NCBI RefSeq assembly: GCF_004379255.2
Contig: NC_056049.1
Coordinates: forward strand, 3,224,001 to 3,288,000
Direction of reading: 5' to 3'
Source: Salvia splendens
Lineage: Eukaryota; Streptophyta; Magnoliopsida; Lamiales; Lamiaceae
DNA: 64,000 nucleotides
Shown: positions 19,187 to 36,113 of the stretch, piece after piece
Layout of the letters: every line of letters starts with the position of its first letter
How positions within the stretch are numbered: the stretch's first letter is position 1
Notes under the pieces: model-generated
Database searches by the model: none
What the model saw: only the letters and a program-made list of their open reading frames with translations
Told to the model about the DNA's origin: nothing
Program-made: the position numbers and the translations under genes

Positions 19187-21033
19187 AACGCTGTCTCTTA
19201 TCCGTTCCTTAACCGTCTCTCAAATTACTATTCATGGGTCTCACTGTACTTTTTACTCCATTTCTTAACTAAGGGACAAAACCTGCAACCATTCATCTCT
19301 TATCGGTCTCTTAACCATCTCTTAAAATACTATTCATTCATTTTCATTTTTATTTATATTTCCAACAAATTCAATTAGTAAAAAACACACTTCATTAAAT
19401 AAAATAAAAATACAACTTAAAATCCTAAAAAAATACATAATTAAATTCGTGGAAAAAAAAGACATAATTTAAAATTCAATTTAAAACTAATTATAAAAAC
19501 TACTCCGCCGACGAATCATCCCCCGAGGGCGGTGGCGGTGCACTACCTGAATGCGGAATACCAAGTTGTCTTGACATAAACTCAATTCCGGCAAGATAGG
19601 CTTGGTATTGGGGAGACGTCATGCGGGAAGTGTCCGCCATTGTGACGGTCATGTACATGGACATTAGGGAGTTCGAGGGTGCCCCCGAGCCTGAGCCCGC
19701 CAGGCTGATTCGCCTCGGCCCCTCCTCCCTCTAGTCACCTTCGCCGAATTTCTCCCTTGCGGCCGACGACGCTCACGGGAGGACCCCCCGGCTTCGTCTG
19801 TCGTGCCCTCAACCTCCTGCGAGGCAACCTCTTGTGCGGCGCTGCCCGAACCGCCCCACTAGACGAGTATTGACCACCCGTCGTGTGCTTCGTGAGCTTC
19901 GAGGTCGAGCCTGAGCTGGACCGGACACCGCCGACCCACATTTCCTCGTCTTTGACGACCTCCCCAACGTCGACATGTTTGAATTGTTTGCTGGTGTCGT
20001 CGAAGTAGACTCGCAAAGTCGACATGAGCCGCTTCACTCTTGTAGATAGCGCATAATTTTTTGACCTCTCTGTCGACTAGGTCAAAGTGAGCGCGGAGCA
20101 TCTTAAATGTACGGCGGCGGGACCCCCTCGGCTTAATCTCGTGGTAGGCATCGGTGACCTTTTCCCAGAAGCACTTCCAGGATTGTTGATTCCCGACGAT
20201 GGGATCGTACGGGACGCTGATCCAGGCGTTGTATACAGCCAGCGTTTCCTTGGGGCTGTACGGATGCCGACATAGATCCTTCTCCTCGTCCGTCTCCGCC
20301 TCCACCTTGGAGCTTCCACCGCCTCGGCCTCCTTCCGGAGTGGGTTCAACCGGATAATCTTCCCGAATCTGGGATAATCCCTGCGAATACCTCGGTGCGG
20401 AAGGACGTGCGTATGCATCCACATCAAAATGGGGTGGTTGGTACCCCGCCGGAGTCGACGAACCCTGGGTGCCCGGCGTCGACGAACCGGAACCACCACC
20501 CAGAACATTGTACATGCCCCCCAGTCGCCGAACGCATTGATGTCAAACCCGCCGGAGCAGCCACCGCCAGAGTTTCCGTCGCCAGACATTTTGTGATGAG
20601 AGGTTAGACGAAAATTGGAGAGGAAATGGAGATGATTTGGGAAGAATAGATGTGTATTTGTGTGTGAAATGAGGATGAATTAGGAGTATTTATAGAGTAA
20701 GAAAATAAAAAAAAAAAGAAAAAAACGGTCGAAAAACTGTAATATTACCGTTTTTCGGTTATATATTTTTTTATTATATTCGATTTTTTTAAAAATGATT
20801 TTATTGCGTCAGCGTGACGAAGCCCACTCGCGGGCCGGGGAGTGGGCGTCACGCATGGCGCCGGAGCGCGCCACGTCGCTCGGGCGCGTGGCGAGACGAG
20901 TCACCATCCGTCTCGGTGGGACAGGCGTCCGGCGGGCTGGGGACGAGACGGGACTCTGCAATGCGTCTCTCCGCCGTCTCGACCCGGCGTGACGAGTTAC
21001 GAGCCACCCGCGTGACGCGTTGCGGGAGGCGAG
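19187..21033 (-). mobile_element. Harbinger-like element A carrying only an ORF1-like gene
   Basis: Flanked by TTA (19184-19186 and 21034-21036). The left end GGCCATCTGCAACGC matches the right end of element B at 48623-50514; the right end is a degraded form of GGCCACCTGCAACGCG. Inside is one degenerate Myb/SANT-like gene on the minus strand. No DDE transposase is present, so it depends on proteins made elsewhere. TTA or TAA duplications and GGCC-type ends are typical of PIF/Harbinger. Confidence 0.75.
19500..20589 (-). pseudogene. Harbinger ORF1-like (Myb/SANT DNA-binding) protein, broken
   Basis: Begins MSGDGNSGGGCSGGFDINAFGDWG and, after a frameshift near 20515, continues with NVLGGGSGSSTPGTQGS, PHFDVDAYA, HPYSPKETLAVYNAWISV, VGNQQSWKCFWEKV, and KMLRAHFDLVDREVKKLC. 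After another shift it reads STLRVYFDDTSKQFKHVDVGEVV. The trihelix-like AWISV...VGNQQ...FW...R layout with a C-terminal FKH-x-WEVV-like motif is that of the Myb-like protein that accompanies PIF/Harbinger transposases (often annotated in plants as glutathione S-transferase T3-like or NAM-associated). At least two frameshifts make it inactive. Confidence 0.7.
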
Positions 21034-21232
21034 TTAATAATAAGAAAAAGGGGGCTGCCTTTTGACTTGGACTTTACTCGTATATTGAATTTTAATTCAA
21101 CATATACCTAATTCTATGTTGCATTTAGTGTGTCGAAGACCTTATATTTTTCGTATCATTTATATGTTACGATAATATTATTTTATAAGTCGGGACTAGC
21201 AATCTCAATTCCCAACAGATGGCCGAGGGGAG

Positions 21233-21760
21233 TGTTATATTGCTAACTACAATTAAAAAATAACCCTTAGATATTCAAATCAAGGGCTTAGATCATCAGC
21301 CCCGAAATGTTAATACGATCAATAAATAACGTCAATAAGGATATTAAGGTCAATTTACAATAAATTAGTTGTAACTAACTTTTGAAAAATATCACATAAC
21401 TTTAAAACGCATATAACTTTCTCGATTTAAATTATTTTTCGCACAACATATATCAAATAAAGATAATTTCATAAGGATTCTAAAGATATCTCCCTTGCAT
21501 ATGTTCCGATGTCAAAATTTGAAAAAATTTAAAAAAATTTCATTTTTTAACAGCAGCAAATGTCACATAGTATATAAAATATGTCAATATAATACATGTA
21601 GAATGTCATTGTTAAAGCAATGTGTTGACATAAGCAATGTGTTGACATTCTCTAAGCATTTTGTTGATGTTTGCAAAACACTATATTGACATTTTCATCT
21701 AAAACCATAATTTGATAGTTTTTTTTTATCTATTTCGATTTAATTAATAAAAACGACAAT
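21233..21760. mobile_element. Mutator-like MITE, left part only
   Basis: Starts GGGAGTGTTATATTGCTAAC after ATGGCCGAG, as does the complete copy at 30384-31000. The right end is missing here: after 'aaaaacgacaatacacgtggc' the sequence jumps to flanking DNA. It contains several 'tgttgacat' type short repeats. Confidence 0.6.
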
Positions 21761-22817
21761 ACACGTGGCTTTTATGTATCAATTTTCAGGATATTTTATA
21801 AAAATATTTTAAAAACAATTTCGTTGAATGTTTCTTTTTGTTAAATTACTCTGTATCTTCTGAATTGAGAAGTAAATTTTGAAACGGGTCTACGTAAATT
21901 TAAATACCCAACCAAATCCAACGGTAAAGTCATATGCCAAGGCCAAAACTGGGCCCAGGGCCCAGGGCCCACTCATTTAACACACCTATCTCCGACCATC
22001 TAGAAAATATGAAATGCCTTTATAATTTTAAGTATACGTCAATGCTAAAACAACAATATTGTAGTTTCATAAATTTAATAAGACTATAATTATTGTTTGT
22101 AAATATGACTTTTCAAACAATAATTATCAAAAACTAAAAATTAAGTATGCATTTTCTTTTTCCCCATGGAAACGCTACTTTTAAACCATAGATTCTACAG
22201 TGTATTTTTTATTTTCTACAAGCATATCTTCTTTTAGTTTTTTATCATAAAAACTCATTTATTGATTCGAAAAATCTCTTAATATATCGCAGTCAATATA
22301 ATTAATGGTATTTTATTATATTAATTAACATTCCGTATTCAAGATTATCCAAAAACTTGATAAGTTGTTTTTGCAATATGGTGTGATTAACATGAATAAT
22401 TATTACTTTAGAATTTGAATTTAAGTAATTAGACAATATTAAGTGTGAAACACGGCCTTGACTTGGGCGTGGACTGGATGAATGAGACTGGAGTTAATAA
22501 GGACAGAGGAGATATTATGCAAATGTCATTACAAACTACAGTTTTGAATACTATTAAAATAGTCAAAATGAATGACACGATCAATAAAAAAGAAAAAGTC
22601 TTTTTTTTTTCCGATTCGTTTTGGCCTCATCGAAAGATGCGTCATTTTGTATTGATGCAACCTACGAATGTGCTAAGAAATAAATTCAAAGTTTCCCTCA
22701 GCAGACGGGAATCCACAATGAAAAGGAAATTAAATATACACTATTTGTCTATTAGTAATAACGAGAAGAAATTTAAAGAAGATATTTTGAGCGTGAATGG
22801 CAATATTTAGGGTGGGA

Positions 22818-23173
22818 TCAGATGAAAAAAATAAAATGAAAAAGAGTTAGTTATATGGAGTAATTTTTTTCGGATAAATTAGCGAATATGCGCGATGCAC
22901 GCACCATGCTATTGGCTGAAAGGGACGTGCGCTGCAAGAGGCTAAATCAACGAATTGCATGAAACTGCATGCCCATTCACACTGGACTGTATGCCTTATT
23001 CCACCGTTGTTCATGGTCTTACATTACCTGGGAATAAAAATTGATCATATTGGTACTTTAATAAAAGAGTTTAAAAATACCAATGAAAATTGTACTGCAC
23101 AAACTAACATTACAATTGGCAAAGAAGAAAAACAAAAACATTGTTTGGGTGAGGGAGTTAGCGTGGATATAGG
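22818..23173. other. Intergenic DNA, 3' flank of the chimeric CRK
   Basis: AT-rich. The long open frame 22445-22810 just upstream is also present in copy B but frameshifted there, which argues against a gene. Confidence 0.5.
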
Positions 23174-27325
<4,152 letters not shown>

Positions 27326-28218
27326 TTCTGGAGAGGAGGAATGGAGAAACAAGAGTGTTTCTTCCAATTCTCCCAAAGAAATTCTCCCTTTGGAAGTGAA
27401 CCGAATTCCAAACCAGGAAAAGTCTAGTTCATTTAATGGCATTTACACCTACCTTCTTAGATTTTAACAGAGTTGAGGGGACAATGAAATTCTCCCTATT
27501 GCTATTTCTTATATATTCGTGCTAAATTTTAACACTAAAAAAAATGAGACTAACGATTCATTTCATACCGTTACTTATTGGGTGTACTTGCAAATCGAAT
27601 GATACTGGTCGATTTCATCCGATCGCTTGTAATTATTATTTAAAAATATCACCAGTTAGATAATAACATCAGGAACTCATGTTTCAATTTTTAGAACAAA
27701 AGTCAAAATATATGTTGTTACTCAAAATTACATATCAATTGTCAAGCCTCCATTTTTGTAAGAGTGGGTTTTATATATCTCTCCTCACATTTTTATAGTC
27801 AGCTTGAGGGTATGAAAAAAGCTTAAAATTGATAGGTTGATACAAATAGTCCGAAAAAAATGGAAGGATTAGTATCACAAAGTTGTAGCTCGAAATAAAT
27901 GAAAGCCTGATTTGCATGATTCGAATTAGTCTGAGTCGATTGGGTTGGTCCAAAAAGTGAGTAGATTGATCAGATTAACAAATTAATTTAATAATAAAAT
28001 ATGTATGAAAATTTGAAAAAGTACTCCGTATTAATATGAGGTAATATATTGGTAGTTGTTTTGTAAATTTTAAATTAGAAATGATACTTATTTTTGAATT
28101 TAATATGAATTAGACGTTTTAATCTCGATAAAACTTGATGCTATAATTTTCAATATAAGTAAATAGTTACGGAAAAATAAATTTGCATCCAAATAAATTT
28201 AGTTTAGTTTTATAGTTT
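27326..28218. other. Upstream DNA of the chimeric CRK
   Basis: Promoter-side sequence, nearly the same as 16989-18007. No other gene is supported. Copy A lacks the solo LTR that follows here, so long-range upstream regulation of the two copies may differ. Confidence 0.5.
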
Positions 28219-28882
28219 TGATGGTTGGGCGAATTTTTGATGGTGATAAATGCGGGTAAAAGAAAATATAGATCACGACACAAGGAATTACGTGGTTCGA
28301 TTTACTGAGGTAAATCTACGTCCACGGGAAGAAAGGAGGGCAAGATTGTATTGCTTGATCTGGTTTACAGCTTACAAATACAGACTTGCTATATGATATT
28401 TGATGTCTCGAGAGCCTCCATGTCTATCTGATCTAAGTTCTATTTATACACTGAACTAAGATCGTGGCTTGCATCACCACTAACTAGGTCGTGGCTTACA
28501 TCATCACTAATTAGGTCGTGGCTTACATCATCACTAATTAGGTCGTGGATGTCGTGGAGGTCATGAGATCCTGCATGGGTCCACTACCTCTTTGTTTGGT
28601 CCGCTATTCTGCATGAGATCCTGCATGAGTTGACACCACTAAATAGATCGTGTAGTGGAGGTCGTGGAGGTTCTGCATGAGTCCACTATCTCCCAGTTCG
28701 GTCGAATACTGAGACCGAACTGCTGAACTATTGCCGAGCAGCTTTTGCCGATCTGAGAGTAGAGCTTGATTGGTCGGCTTTTACCGAGCTGTAGGCTGGG
28801 GCCGAACTCTTTGGTAATGCCGAACTGATACTCTTCCTTGGGCCGTCACTGCTATTGGGCTTGTTTAGTACGTACCCCATCA
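28219..28882. mobile_element. Solo LTR
   Basis: 664-bp element starting TGATGG and ending CCATCA, flanked by the 5-bp duplication AGTTT (28214-28218 and 28883-28887). Copy A has the unoccupied site with a single AGTTT at 18008-18012. It contains 'ttacgtggttcga' and 'ctacgtccacggg', seen in many plant LTRs, and about three tandem copies of a 27-bp unit (28462-28545, 'aggtcgtggcttacatcatc'). No internal retrotransposon region remains. Confidence 0.8.
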
Positions 28883-29170
28883 AGTTTCATCCAAATAAAT
28901 TTGCAAACCACTGAAATCTTAGTCAATAAAACCACATTACTAACATCTCACTCGATTTATCTAGAAATATAAAAAAGAAGTCGCAGTCAATTAATATTAT
29001 TGTACTATAATCTAAAGTCGACGATCCAATTAGCCATTGCCATTAATGCTGTAATTACATTAGAAAGCCGCCACCTTTATAACGTGTATTAGTGCAATTG
29101 GTGCATAGGTTCCGATCCAAATGCCTCAGTATATATTTTTCTCGTTTTTATTTATATTGCGATAAACATA

Positions 29171-30226
29171 AGAGCATCCACAACGGTGGTGGCCCAACCC
29201 GCGTCCGTTCGCCCCGCTGGCACGGACGTGTCTCGCCGCTGCTCGATGCATCGAGCAGCGCCGTGCCAGCGAGCAGGACACGTGGCGCGCGGCGATTGGG
29301 CAACGACATAGCCGTTGCCTTTGAATTTTTTTTATTAAAAATCGGTTTTTAATTAAAAAAAACCAATTTAAAATGAAAAAAAAAATTCACTTCCCAAAAA
29401 AATTATATCCGTTTATTACCGTTTTTTACCACTTTTTAATTTTTTTATTTTTTCCCCCAAAATACACACTTTCATCTATAAATATCCCCACTTTCACACC
29501 CAAAAATTTGCATCAAACTACACAATTCTCATCTTCATTCTCCCATATCCATTCTCATCTTCATTCTCCAATATCCATTTTCATCTTCATTCTCTCATAC
29601 CCTACAACATAACAATGTCTGGATCGTGCATCTCACTGCCCGCCCCTATACCGCCATCCATGGCCACTGGTTCCCACGAGGTCTTGAGGGCGAACCTAGA
29701 TGTGCTGCCGTTTCTACTAGACCGCAACCGACCCGATCACTAAGGGTATATACTACAAGCTCATGTGTCGGATCCAGAATCAGCTGGGGTTGTCTGAGGA
29801 TGCGGCGGGGGAGGGGGGGAGGGGCGGCAAGAGGCAACGGGGGAGGCGGTGGAGAAGAGGAGGAGGAATCCGATTCCGCCACCGAGTAGACGGTGGCAGT
29901 GTTTTTATTTGTATTTTTTAAAAATGTTCGTTGTATAATTTTCCCGGTTCCATAATACAACGAATATTTGGTCCCAATACTTTTTTTACATTTCAGTATT
30001 ACCTCGGTTTCTAATTATGTACATTCCGATAATTTTAATTACAATTGATTTAAAATAAACGAAAAATGAAATAAAATGAAAAGTGGCTAAAAAAGTGACG
30101 GGGCAATTGGAAGTGTTCGGCTTATAGTTGCGGACACTTTTTTTTGTAGGTGCGGAAAAATAAACTGGGGCTGTGGACAAATAAATTGGAGGGGCTATTG
30201 GAAGTGTCCGGCTTATAGTGGATACC
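29171..30226. mobile_element. Non-autonomous Harbinger-like element (tentative)
   Basis: The left end GAGCATCCACAACGG and the inverted right end GGGTATCCACTATAAG resemble the GrGCATCCrCArcGG ends of the elements at 45357 and 48549. There is a GC-rich left arm, then T-rich DNA with a short open frame from 29615. Near the right end 'attggaagtgttcggcttat' occurs twice (about 30107 and 30198). No clear target duplication. It sits where copy A has a different set of insertions. Confidence 0.5.
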
Positions 30227-30383
30227 CTTACTCGTATATTGAATTTTAATTCAACATATACCTAATTCTCCGTTGCATTCAGTGTGTCGAAGACCTTATA
30301 TTTTTCGTATCATTTATATGTGACGATAATATTATTTTCTAAGTCGGGACTAGCAATCCCAAGTCCCAACAGATGGCTGAGAG

Positions 30384-31000
30384 GGGAGTGTTATATTGCT
30401 AACTACAATTAAATAATAGCCCTTGGATATTCAAATCAAGGGCCTAGATCAGCAGCCCCGAAAATTCAATACGATCAACAAAAAACGTCAATAATGATAT
30501 TAATGTCAATTTACAACAAATTAGCTGTAACTAACTTTTGAAAAATATCACATAACTTTAAAACGCATATAACTTTCTCGATTTAAAATATTTTTCCGCA
30601 CAACATATATCAAATTTAAGATAATTTCATAAGGATTCTAACGAGATCTCACGTGCATATGTTCCGATGTCAAAATTTGAAAAAAAATTCAAAAATTTTC
30701 ATTTTTTTCGTAGCAACAAATGTCACATAGTATATAAAATATGTCAATATAATACATGTAGAATGTCATTTTTAAAGCAATGTGTTGACATTCTCTAAGC
30801 ATTGTGTTGATGTTTGCAAAACACTATATTGACATTTTCATCCAAAACTCTAATATGGTAGTTTTTTTATCTATTTCGATTTAATTAATAAAAACGAAAA
30901 TGCATGTGGCATATTTTAGACCACTAGATTTCTAAAATTCTCTGGTCTTAAATTAGTTGTAGTTAGTAACTAGAGAGTGGGTTAGCAATTGATCACTCCC
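30384..31000. mobile_element. Mutator-like MITE with 11-bp target duplication
   Basis: The ends are inverted: GGGAGTGTTATATTGCTAAC on the left, and the inverse of GGTTAGCAATTGATCACTCCC on the right. Flanks ATGGCTGAGAG and ATGGCCGAGAG (one mismatch in 11) fit the 9-11 bp duplications made by Mutator-like transposases. No coding capacity. Confidence 0.75.
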
Positions 31001-31838
31001 ATGGCCGAGAGAGATTTAAATTCATCCATTTACAGTAATGTGCTTATTCTTCCATATATTTTATGTATCAATTTTCAGGATATTTTATAAAAATATTTTT
31101 AAAACAATTTCGTTCAATGTTTCTTTTTGTTAAATCACTCTGTATCTTCTCAATTGAGAAGTAAATTTTGAAACGGGTCCACGTATATTTAAATAAGACT
31201 ATAATTATTGTTTGTAAATATGACTTTTCAAACAATAATTATCAAAAACTAAAAATTAAGTATGCATTTTCTTTTAAACCATAGATTCTACAGTGTATTT
31301 TTTATTTTCTACAAAAACTCATTTATTGATTCGAAAAATCTCTTAATATGGTCTAATTAACACGAATAATTATTACTTTAGAATTTGAATTTAAGTAATT
31401 AGACAATATTAAGTGTGAAACACGGCCTTGACTTGGGCGTGGACTGGATGAATGAGACTGGAGTTAATAAGGACAGAGAAGAGATATTGTGCAAATGTCA
31501 TTACAAACTACAGTTTTGAATACTATTAAAATAGTCAAAATGAATGACACGATCAATAAAAAAGAAAAAGTCTTTTTTTTTCCGATTCGTTTTGGCCTCA
31601 TCGAAAGATGCGTCATTTTGTATTGATGCAACCTACGAATGTGCTAAGAAATAAATTCAAAGTTTCCCTCAGCAGACGGGAATCCACAATGAAAAGGAAA
31701 TTAAATATACACTATTTGTCTATTAGTAATAACGAGAAGAAATTTAAAGAAGATATTTTGAGCGTTAATGGTAATATTTAGGGTGGAGTATTATTTTCTC
31801 TCTTCATTTAATACACAAAACAATGAAGTGAAATACTA

Positions 31839-31989
31839 GAGGAATTGCGCCAAGAATTGCAGGAAGAATTACGACAAGAAATGAGTCAGGAACTCGATGC
31901 TGATCGTGAGCAAAGAACAAAGTTGGGAAATGATGATGCAATGATGCAAGAGATGATGAAGCAGTTCATGACGACGTTCCACCAGTAGT
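31839..31989 (+). pseudogene. Last coding exon of a CACTA-associated gene
   Basis: Open plus-strand frame reading EELRQELQEELRQEMSQEL, then DREQRTKLGND, MMQEMMKQF and a stop at 31987-31989. The charged coiled-coil end suits the C-terminus of the TNPA/Transposase_24-type proteins of plant CACTA elements. It begins only 50 bases after copy B ends, and the CACTA right subterminal repeats lie downstream, interrupted by a TRIM. Confidence 0.4.
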
Positions 31990-32101
31990 CCTGCAGCCAT
32001 GCTCCTGACGGTTCTATGGGGATATGACCCATGTATCACAAACTTGATACGTTGTCTTTTCTTTTGAACATCATACATTTCATGCTTTTGTGGCTTGTTT
32101 T

Positions 32102-32629
32102 TGTTAGGATCGTCGACGGCAACATTAGTTTGATATTGTCCGCTTTGGGTCAAGCCCGCACGGATTTGTTTTTGGGTCACTCCCAAAAGGCTTCAAACTA
32201 ATTGGGGTTGGACAGGAATTATATACACCTTCCAACTTCCCTCACTCATCCGATGTGGGATATGTTTGTAACCCAACAAACCTCCCCTCAAACCGAGACC
32301 ACATCGGGAACGCAGTCGACACAAACATGGGTAGTTCCAACCCTGACCCCTGGGTCATCCTGGGCCAGACTCTAACCCGAGTCCTTCAGGGCCCGACCCT
32401 AACTGGGGCTCATCCAGGCACAACCCATAGCCACCTGGGCTCTGATACCACTTGTTAGGATCGTCGACTGCAACATTAGTTTGATATTGTCCGCTTTGGA
32501 TCAAGCCCGCACGGATTTGTTTTTGAGTCACTCCCAAAAGGCCTCAAACTAATTGGGGTTGGACAGGAATTATATACACCTTTCAACTTCCCTCACTCAT
32601 CCAATGTAGGATAGGTTTGTAACCCAACA
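32102..32629 (-). mobile_element. TRIM (miniature LTR retrotransposon)
   Basis: Two 177-bp direct repeats (32102-32278 and 32453-32629), each TGTTAGG...CCCAACA, with about eight differences. Duplicated target GTTTT on both sides (32097-32101, 32630-32634). The 174-bp internal part has a primer site for initiator tRNA-Met next to the right repeat (inverse of 'ggctctgataccact', so minus orientation) and a purine tract (inverse of 'cctcccctcaaa') next to the left one. It has no coding capacity; LTR divergence of about 4-5% suggests an old insertion. Confidence 0.9.
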
Positions 32630-32845
32630 GTTTTAACTACTAACATTTATAGTTATTCATCATAATTTTGAATTTAATGTTTATTTTGTATATTTAATTT
32701 TATTGGTTATTGGTTATTGATTTTAGGTTTTTTTAATATTCAGGTGAATATTAATTAAATAAAAATTCTGATCCAAATGCATTGATTTTAGGTTTCAGGT
32801 GAAATATTAAAATAAAAATTCAATCCAAATGCTAGATTAGTGACG

Positions 32846-33216
32846 GATTAGGCATTCACTAATGTATAAATATGCGACACAACATTAGTGATGGAGGTAT
32901 GTCTGGTCTCTAATCAGTGACGAATTATTCGGTCACTACTATGAGACTAGGGAGCACAGTTGTAGTGACGGCCTAGTCCGTCACTAACTAGGACATCTAA
33001 AGGCAACACCCAATCGGTTTTGTGACAACATATTCCGTTGGTAGTGTTGTTGTTAAATTTAGTGGCGGACAAAATCAATCATTAAATTTTTTATTGACAA
33101 GCTTTTTAATTACGGCATCCTTTCGGCAGTAATCTGTCACTAACGTTGTTTAGTGTCGGAAATTTGTTGATTAGCGACAAATATTTCCGTCACTAAATGG
33201 TGAGTTTTTTGTAGTG
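32846..33216. repeat. CACTA right subterminal repeats and terminus
   Basis: The motif TTAGTGACGGA or its inverse TCCGTCACTAA recurs, with variants, at about 32846, 32887, 32918, 32966, 32981, 33058, 33137 and 33190. The block ends in gtgagttttttGTAGTG, the CACTA terminus. Dense, two-orientation short repeats next to the end are typical of this superfamily. Confidence 0.7.
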
Positions 33217-33529
33217 AGAGAGAAATCTAAATTGAAAAGTGCATATTCTTGTGGGACGGATTAAAATGGAAAGAGTGCATATTCTTGTGGGACTTAAGGA
33301 GTACTGCTATATATTGGTGGAGAAAAGTCTTATAGCTCAAACAAGCCCCTAGATTGATTGGTTGTACTAAAAAAAATAATGGATACTTTATGCAATAAGG
33401 ATGTCAAGAGAAAGAGTGAACCATTCTCTACACAAAATTTCAGCTTTTAATAAAGAATTTGGAGTTACCCAGAAAAAACATTAAAAAGGAGTATTGAAGA
33501 TTAATAGGAGTATATTTCTTTGATTAGAT
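33217..33529. other. Spacer with MITE-like remnants
   Basis: 'aagtgcatattcttgtgggac' occurs twice (about 33237 and 33275), like one arm of a Stowaway element. No gene. Confidence 0.45.
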
Positions 33530-33910
33530 ATATGTATTTGTGTAGTTCATTCCCACACTAATATAAATAGAATGATGCTCACACTCTTTATTTACCCAAA
33601 CATTCAATATTCAACAAGAATCCTCTATGCAAAGTATCGTCTCGTTGTTCACATTTCAAATATCTCAACATAAATTTCCAACAGAAATCATCGTAGAAGT
33701 AAATCGGTGATGGAAACATCATTGTTGGATGAATGATCCGACTGATCAGCTGCAGAAGCTCGGCACGCTCCCCTCGAACTGTAGTATGAATGTCGGGGAG
33801 TATAGCCCGCCCGAAGAATAAAATGCAGGATCAGAAGGCACAGCCAGACTTACGGATGCGCTGCTCAGCATGATCACAACCAACGCCATAGTCGGCCTCT
33901 CCCCTGCATT
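33530..33910 (-). pseudogene. Copied 3' end of a plus-strand-type CRK (exon 7 and 3' flank)
   Basis: Read on the minus strand, 33700-33905 gives the end of exon 7 as in the intact gene at 59792-62267 (GERPTMA, VIMLSSAS, VPSDPAF). 33540-33680 matches that gene's 3' flank ('gttgaatgtttgggtaaata'). It stops at both sides and abuts the last exon of psi7. An insertion-like copy in inverted orientation relative to its source. Confidence 0.75.
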
Positions 33911-34591
33911 TTATAGGGGATTCAGCGCGGATGTAAGTCAGTAATGGAGGCATCATTTTTCGAGGAACGCATAGACTGCTGAGACAGCCGAGAAGAAGTC
34001 TTGTGGTGAGAATTTATGGAGTCGGAGTTGTGAATAAGTGACGCATCCGAACCATTACCAGTGTCGGCGTAAAATTCTGGCTCCGAAGGCAAGTTTAAGG
34101 TTATGGAGAAGCTGCTCAACATAAGCACCACTGAGGCCATGGTTGGTCGATCCGCCGCATCTTCCTGTACACACAGCAAACCAATATGGATGCATCTCAG
34201 CATCTCATTTGTCGAACCCGAACCCGAACCACTCCTCAAAAATGGGTCCACCAATTCTTCACCTCTTCCCTCTTGCCAACTTTTCCATGCCTGCAACATT
34301 CATCAATCTCCCATTTTCAGTCACTACCTATAATTAAGGGGTAAAAGAAAGGTTACATGATTAATACTTACGAAGCTTAGGAGGTCTCCTATGCTGTCAC
34401 CCCCGCTTCGAAAACCATTATTTCTGCGGCCGCTGATGATTTCAAGGACTAATACTCCAAAGCTGTAGACGTCCGACTTGACTGAGAACTGGCCGTGTAT
34501 TAGGTACTCCGGTGGCATATAACCGCTGCAGTTTACAGATTTTTAGCGTATTTGTAATTCAAAAAAAGTTTTCAAGTAGTGTAACTTACTA

Positions 34592-34903
<312 letters not shown>

Positions 34904-35764
34904 TTACCGAATATGAAGTTATCCAAGCTTGCGTTTTGAACAAATTCATATACTAACAGCTTCTCCATTCCTTCTAAGGAGAAACCTAATAGTCTAACCA
35001 AATTCCTGTGTTGAAGCTTAGCCAATAACAGAACCTCATTTTTGAATTCCATATCGCCTTGCCCAGAATCCATTGACAGTCTTTTTACTGCAATTTCTTG
35101 ACCATTTGGAAGTTTCCCCTAATATTATCACACCACACAATATTTATCTTTAGATTTCGAATTTGTTACAAAATCACTGTCATTAAGATCTGTTGTATGT
35201 AGTGTATATATCTACCTTGTAAACACCCCCAAATCCACCTTGGCCCAACTTATTATGATCAGAGAAATTATTTGTTGCAGCTTTGATTGTGCTGAAAGCA
35301 TACTGCAGAGACTCGACTGTGCTAATCTCGTCCACATCTTCAAGATATTATGAAGCAACATTTGAGTCCAATAGTTAAAACGAATGAATAAAGTCTATAG
35401 TGTGCAAGAAAGATGAGCAAACTTACTTTGAGCCATTTCCGTTGGATTCTGCTTCTTTTTCTTTCGTATCAAGATGGCAACCGACACACTAACAATCAAG
35501 AACACAACAATTGCAACCACAATGAGCACAATAGTTCGAGTCGTGGTGCCATTTTTCTTTCCTGCAAATTAACTAGCCCAATTTGACTTGGCTCGGCTTT
35601 TAAAAAATGTAATTGAAAGTGGGTAAAAGAAGTTAGCAAGAATACAAAACCTTAAGAAACAGAATTTATAACAGAGTCAAGCCTTAAGAAGCAGAGTTTA
35701 TAACAGAGTTTATAAGCAGAGTCAAACCTGAAGGCGATGACGGTAAAAGAGGAGGAGGCGGAGG

Positions 35765-35956
35765 TGTTGGTTAATGAACATTAGAGTTCCAAGAATAGAA
35801 CATTAATAATGTCTAGTTCCAATAGTAGTCTTGTTCCAAGGCACATTCATTGTTGTATCTCAAGAGTCCCCAACACCCCTATAAATACATGGGTGTTGGG
35901 TATCATATTCAATCAATCCAATACAACAATCTTCTCTACAATAATCTGTTTTAACA
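35765..35956 (+). repeat. Copia-1 5' LTR
   Basis: 192 bp, TG...CA ends, with a TATA-like 'ctataaataca' about two thirds in. Partner of 40466-40657. Confidence 0.93.
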
Positions 35957-36113
35957 TGGTATCACGAACGAGATTTCGATCCTAATTTTTTTTTGGAACT
36001 CAGAGCAGTTCTCATCATTGTTCCATACCCCTCTCAACTCCTTGACTAAACCAAGGCAAAAATCAGCCCCTACCACCACACATTCCCAAGCCTGAAAAAA
36101 CAATCAAGATCAA

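Noticed and set aside
22445..22810. A 121-aa open frame on the plus strand
   Set aside because: The same DNA in copy B (31409-31780) has length changes that break the frame, the composition is AT-rich, and no domain is recognisable.
29626..29960. Open frames on both strands with Gly/Glu or Ser/Pro runs
   Set aside because: Low-complexity reading of 'ggcggggga' repeats inside the element 29171-30226; opposite frames read equally well, a sign of composition bias.
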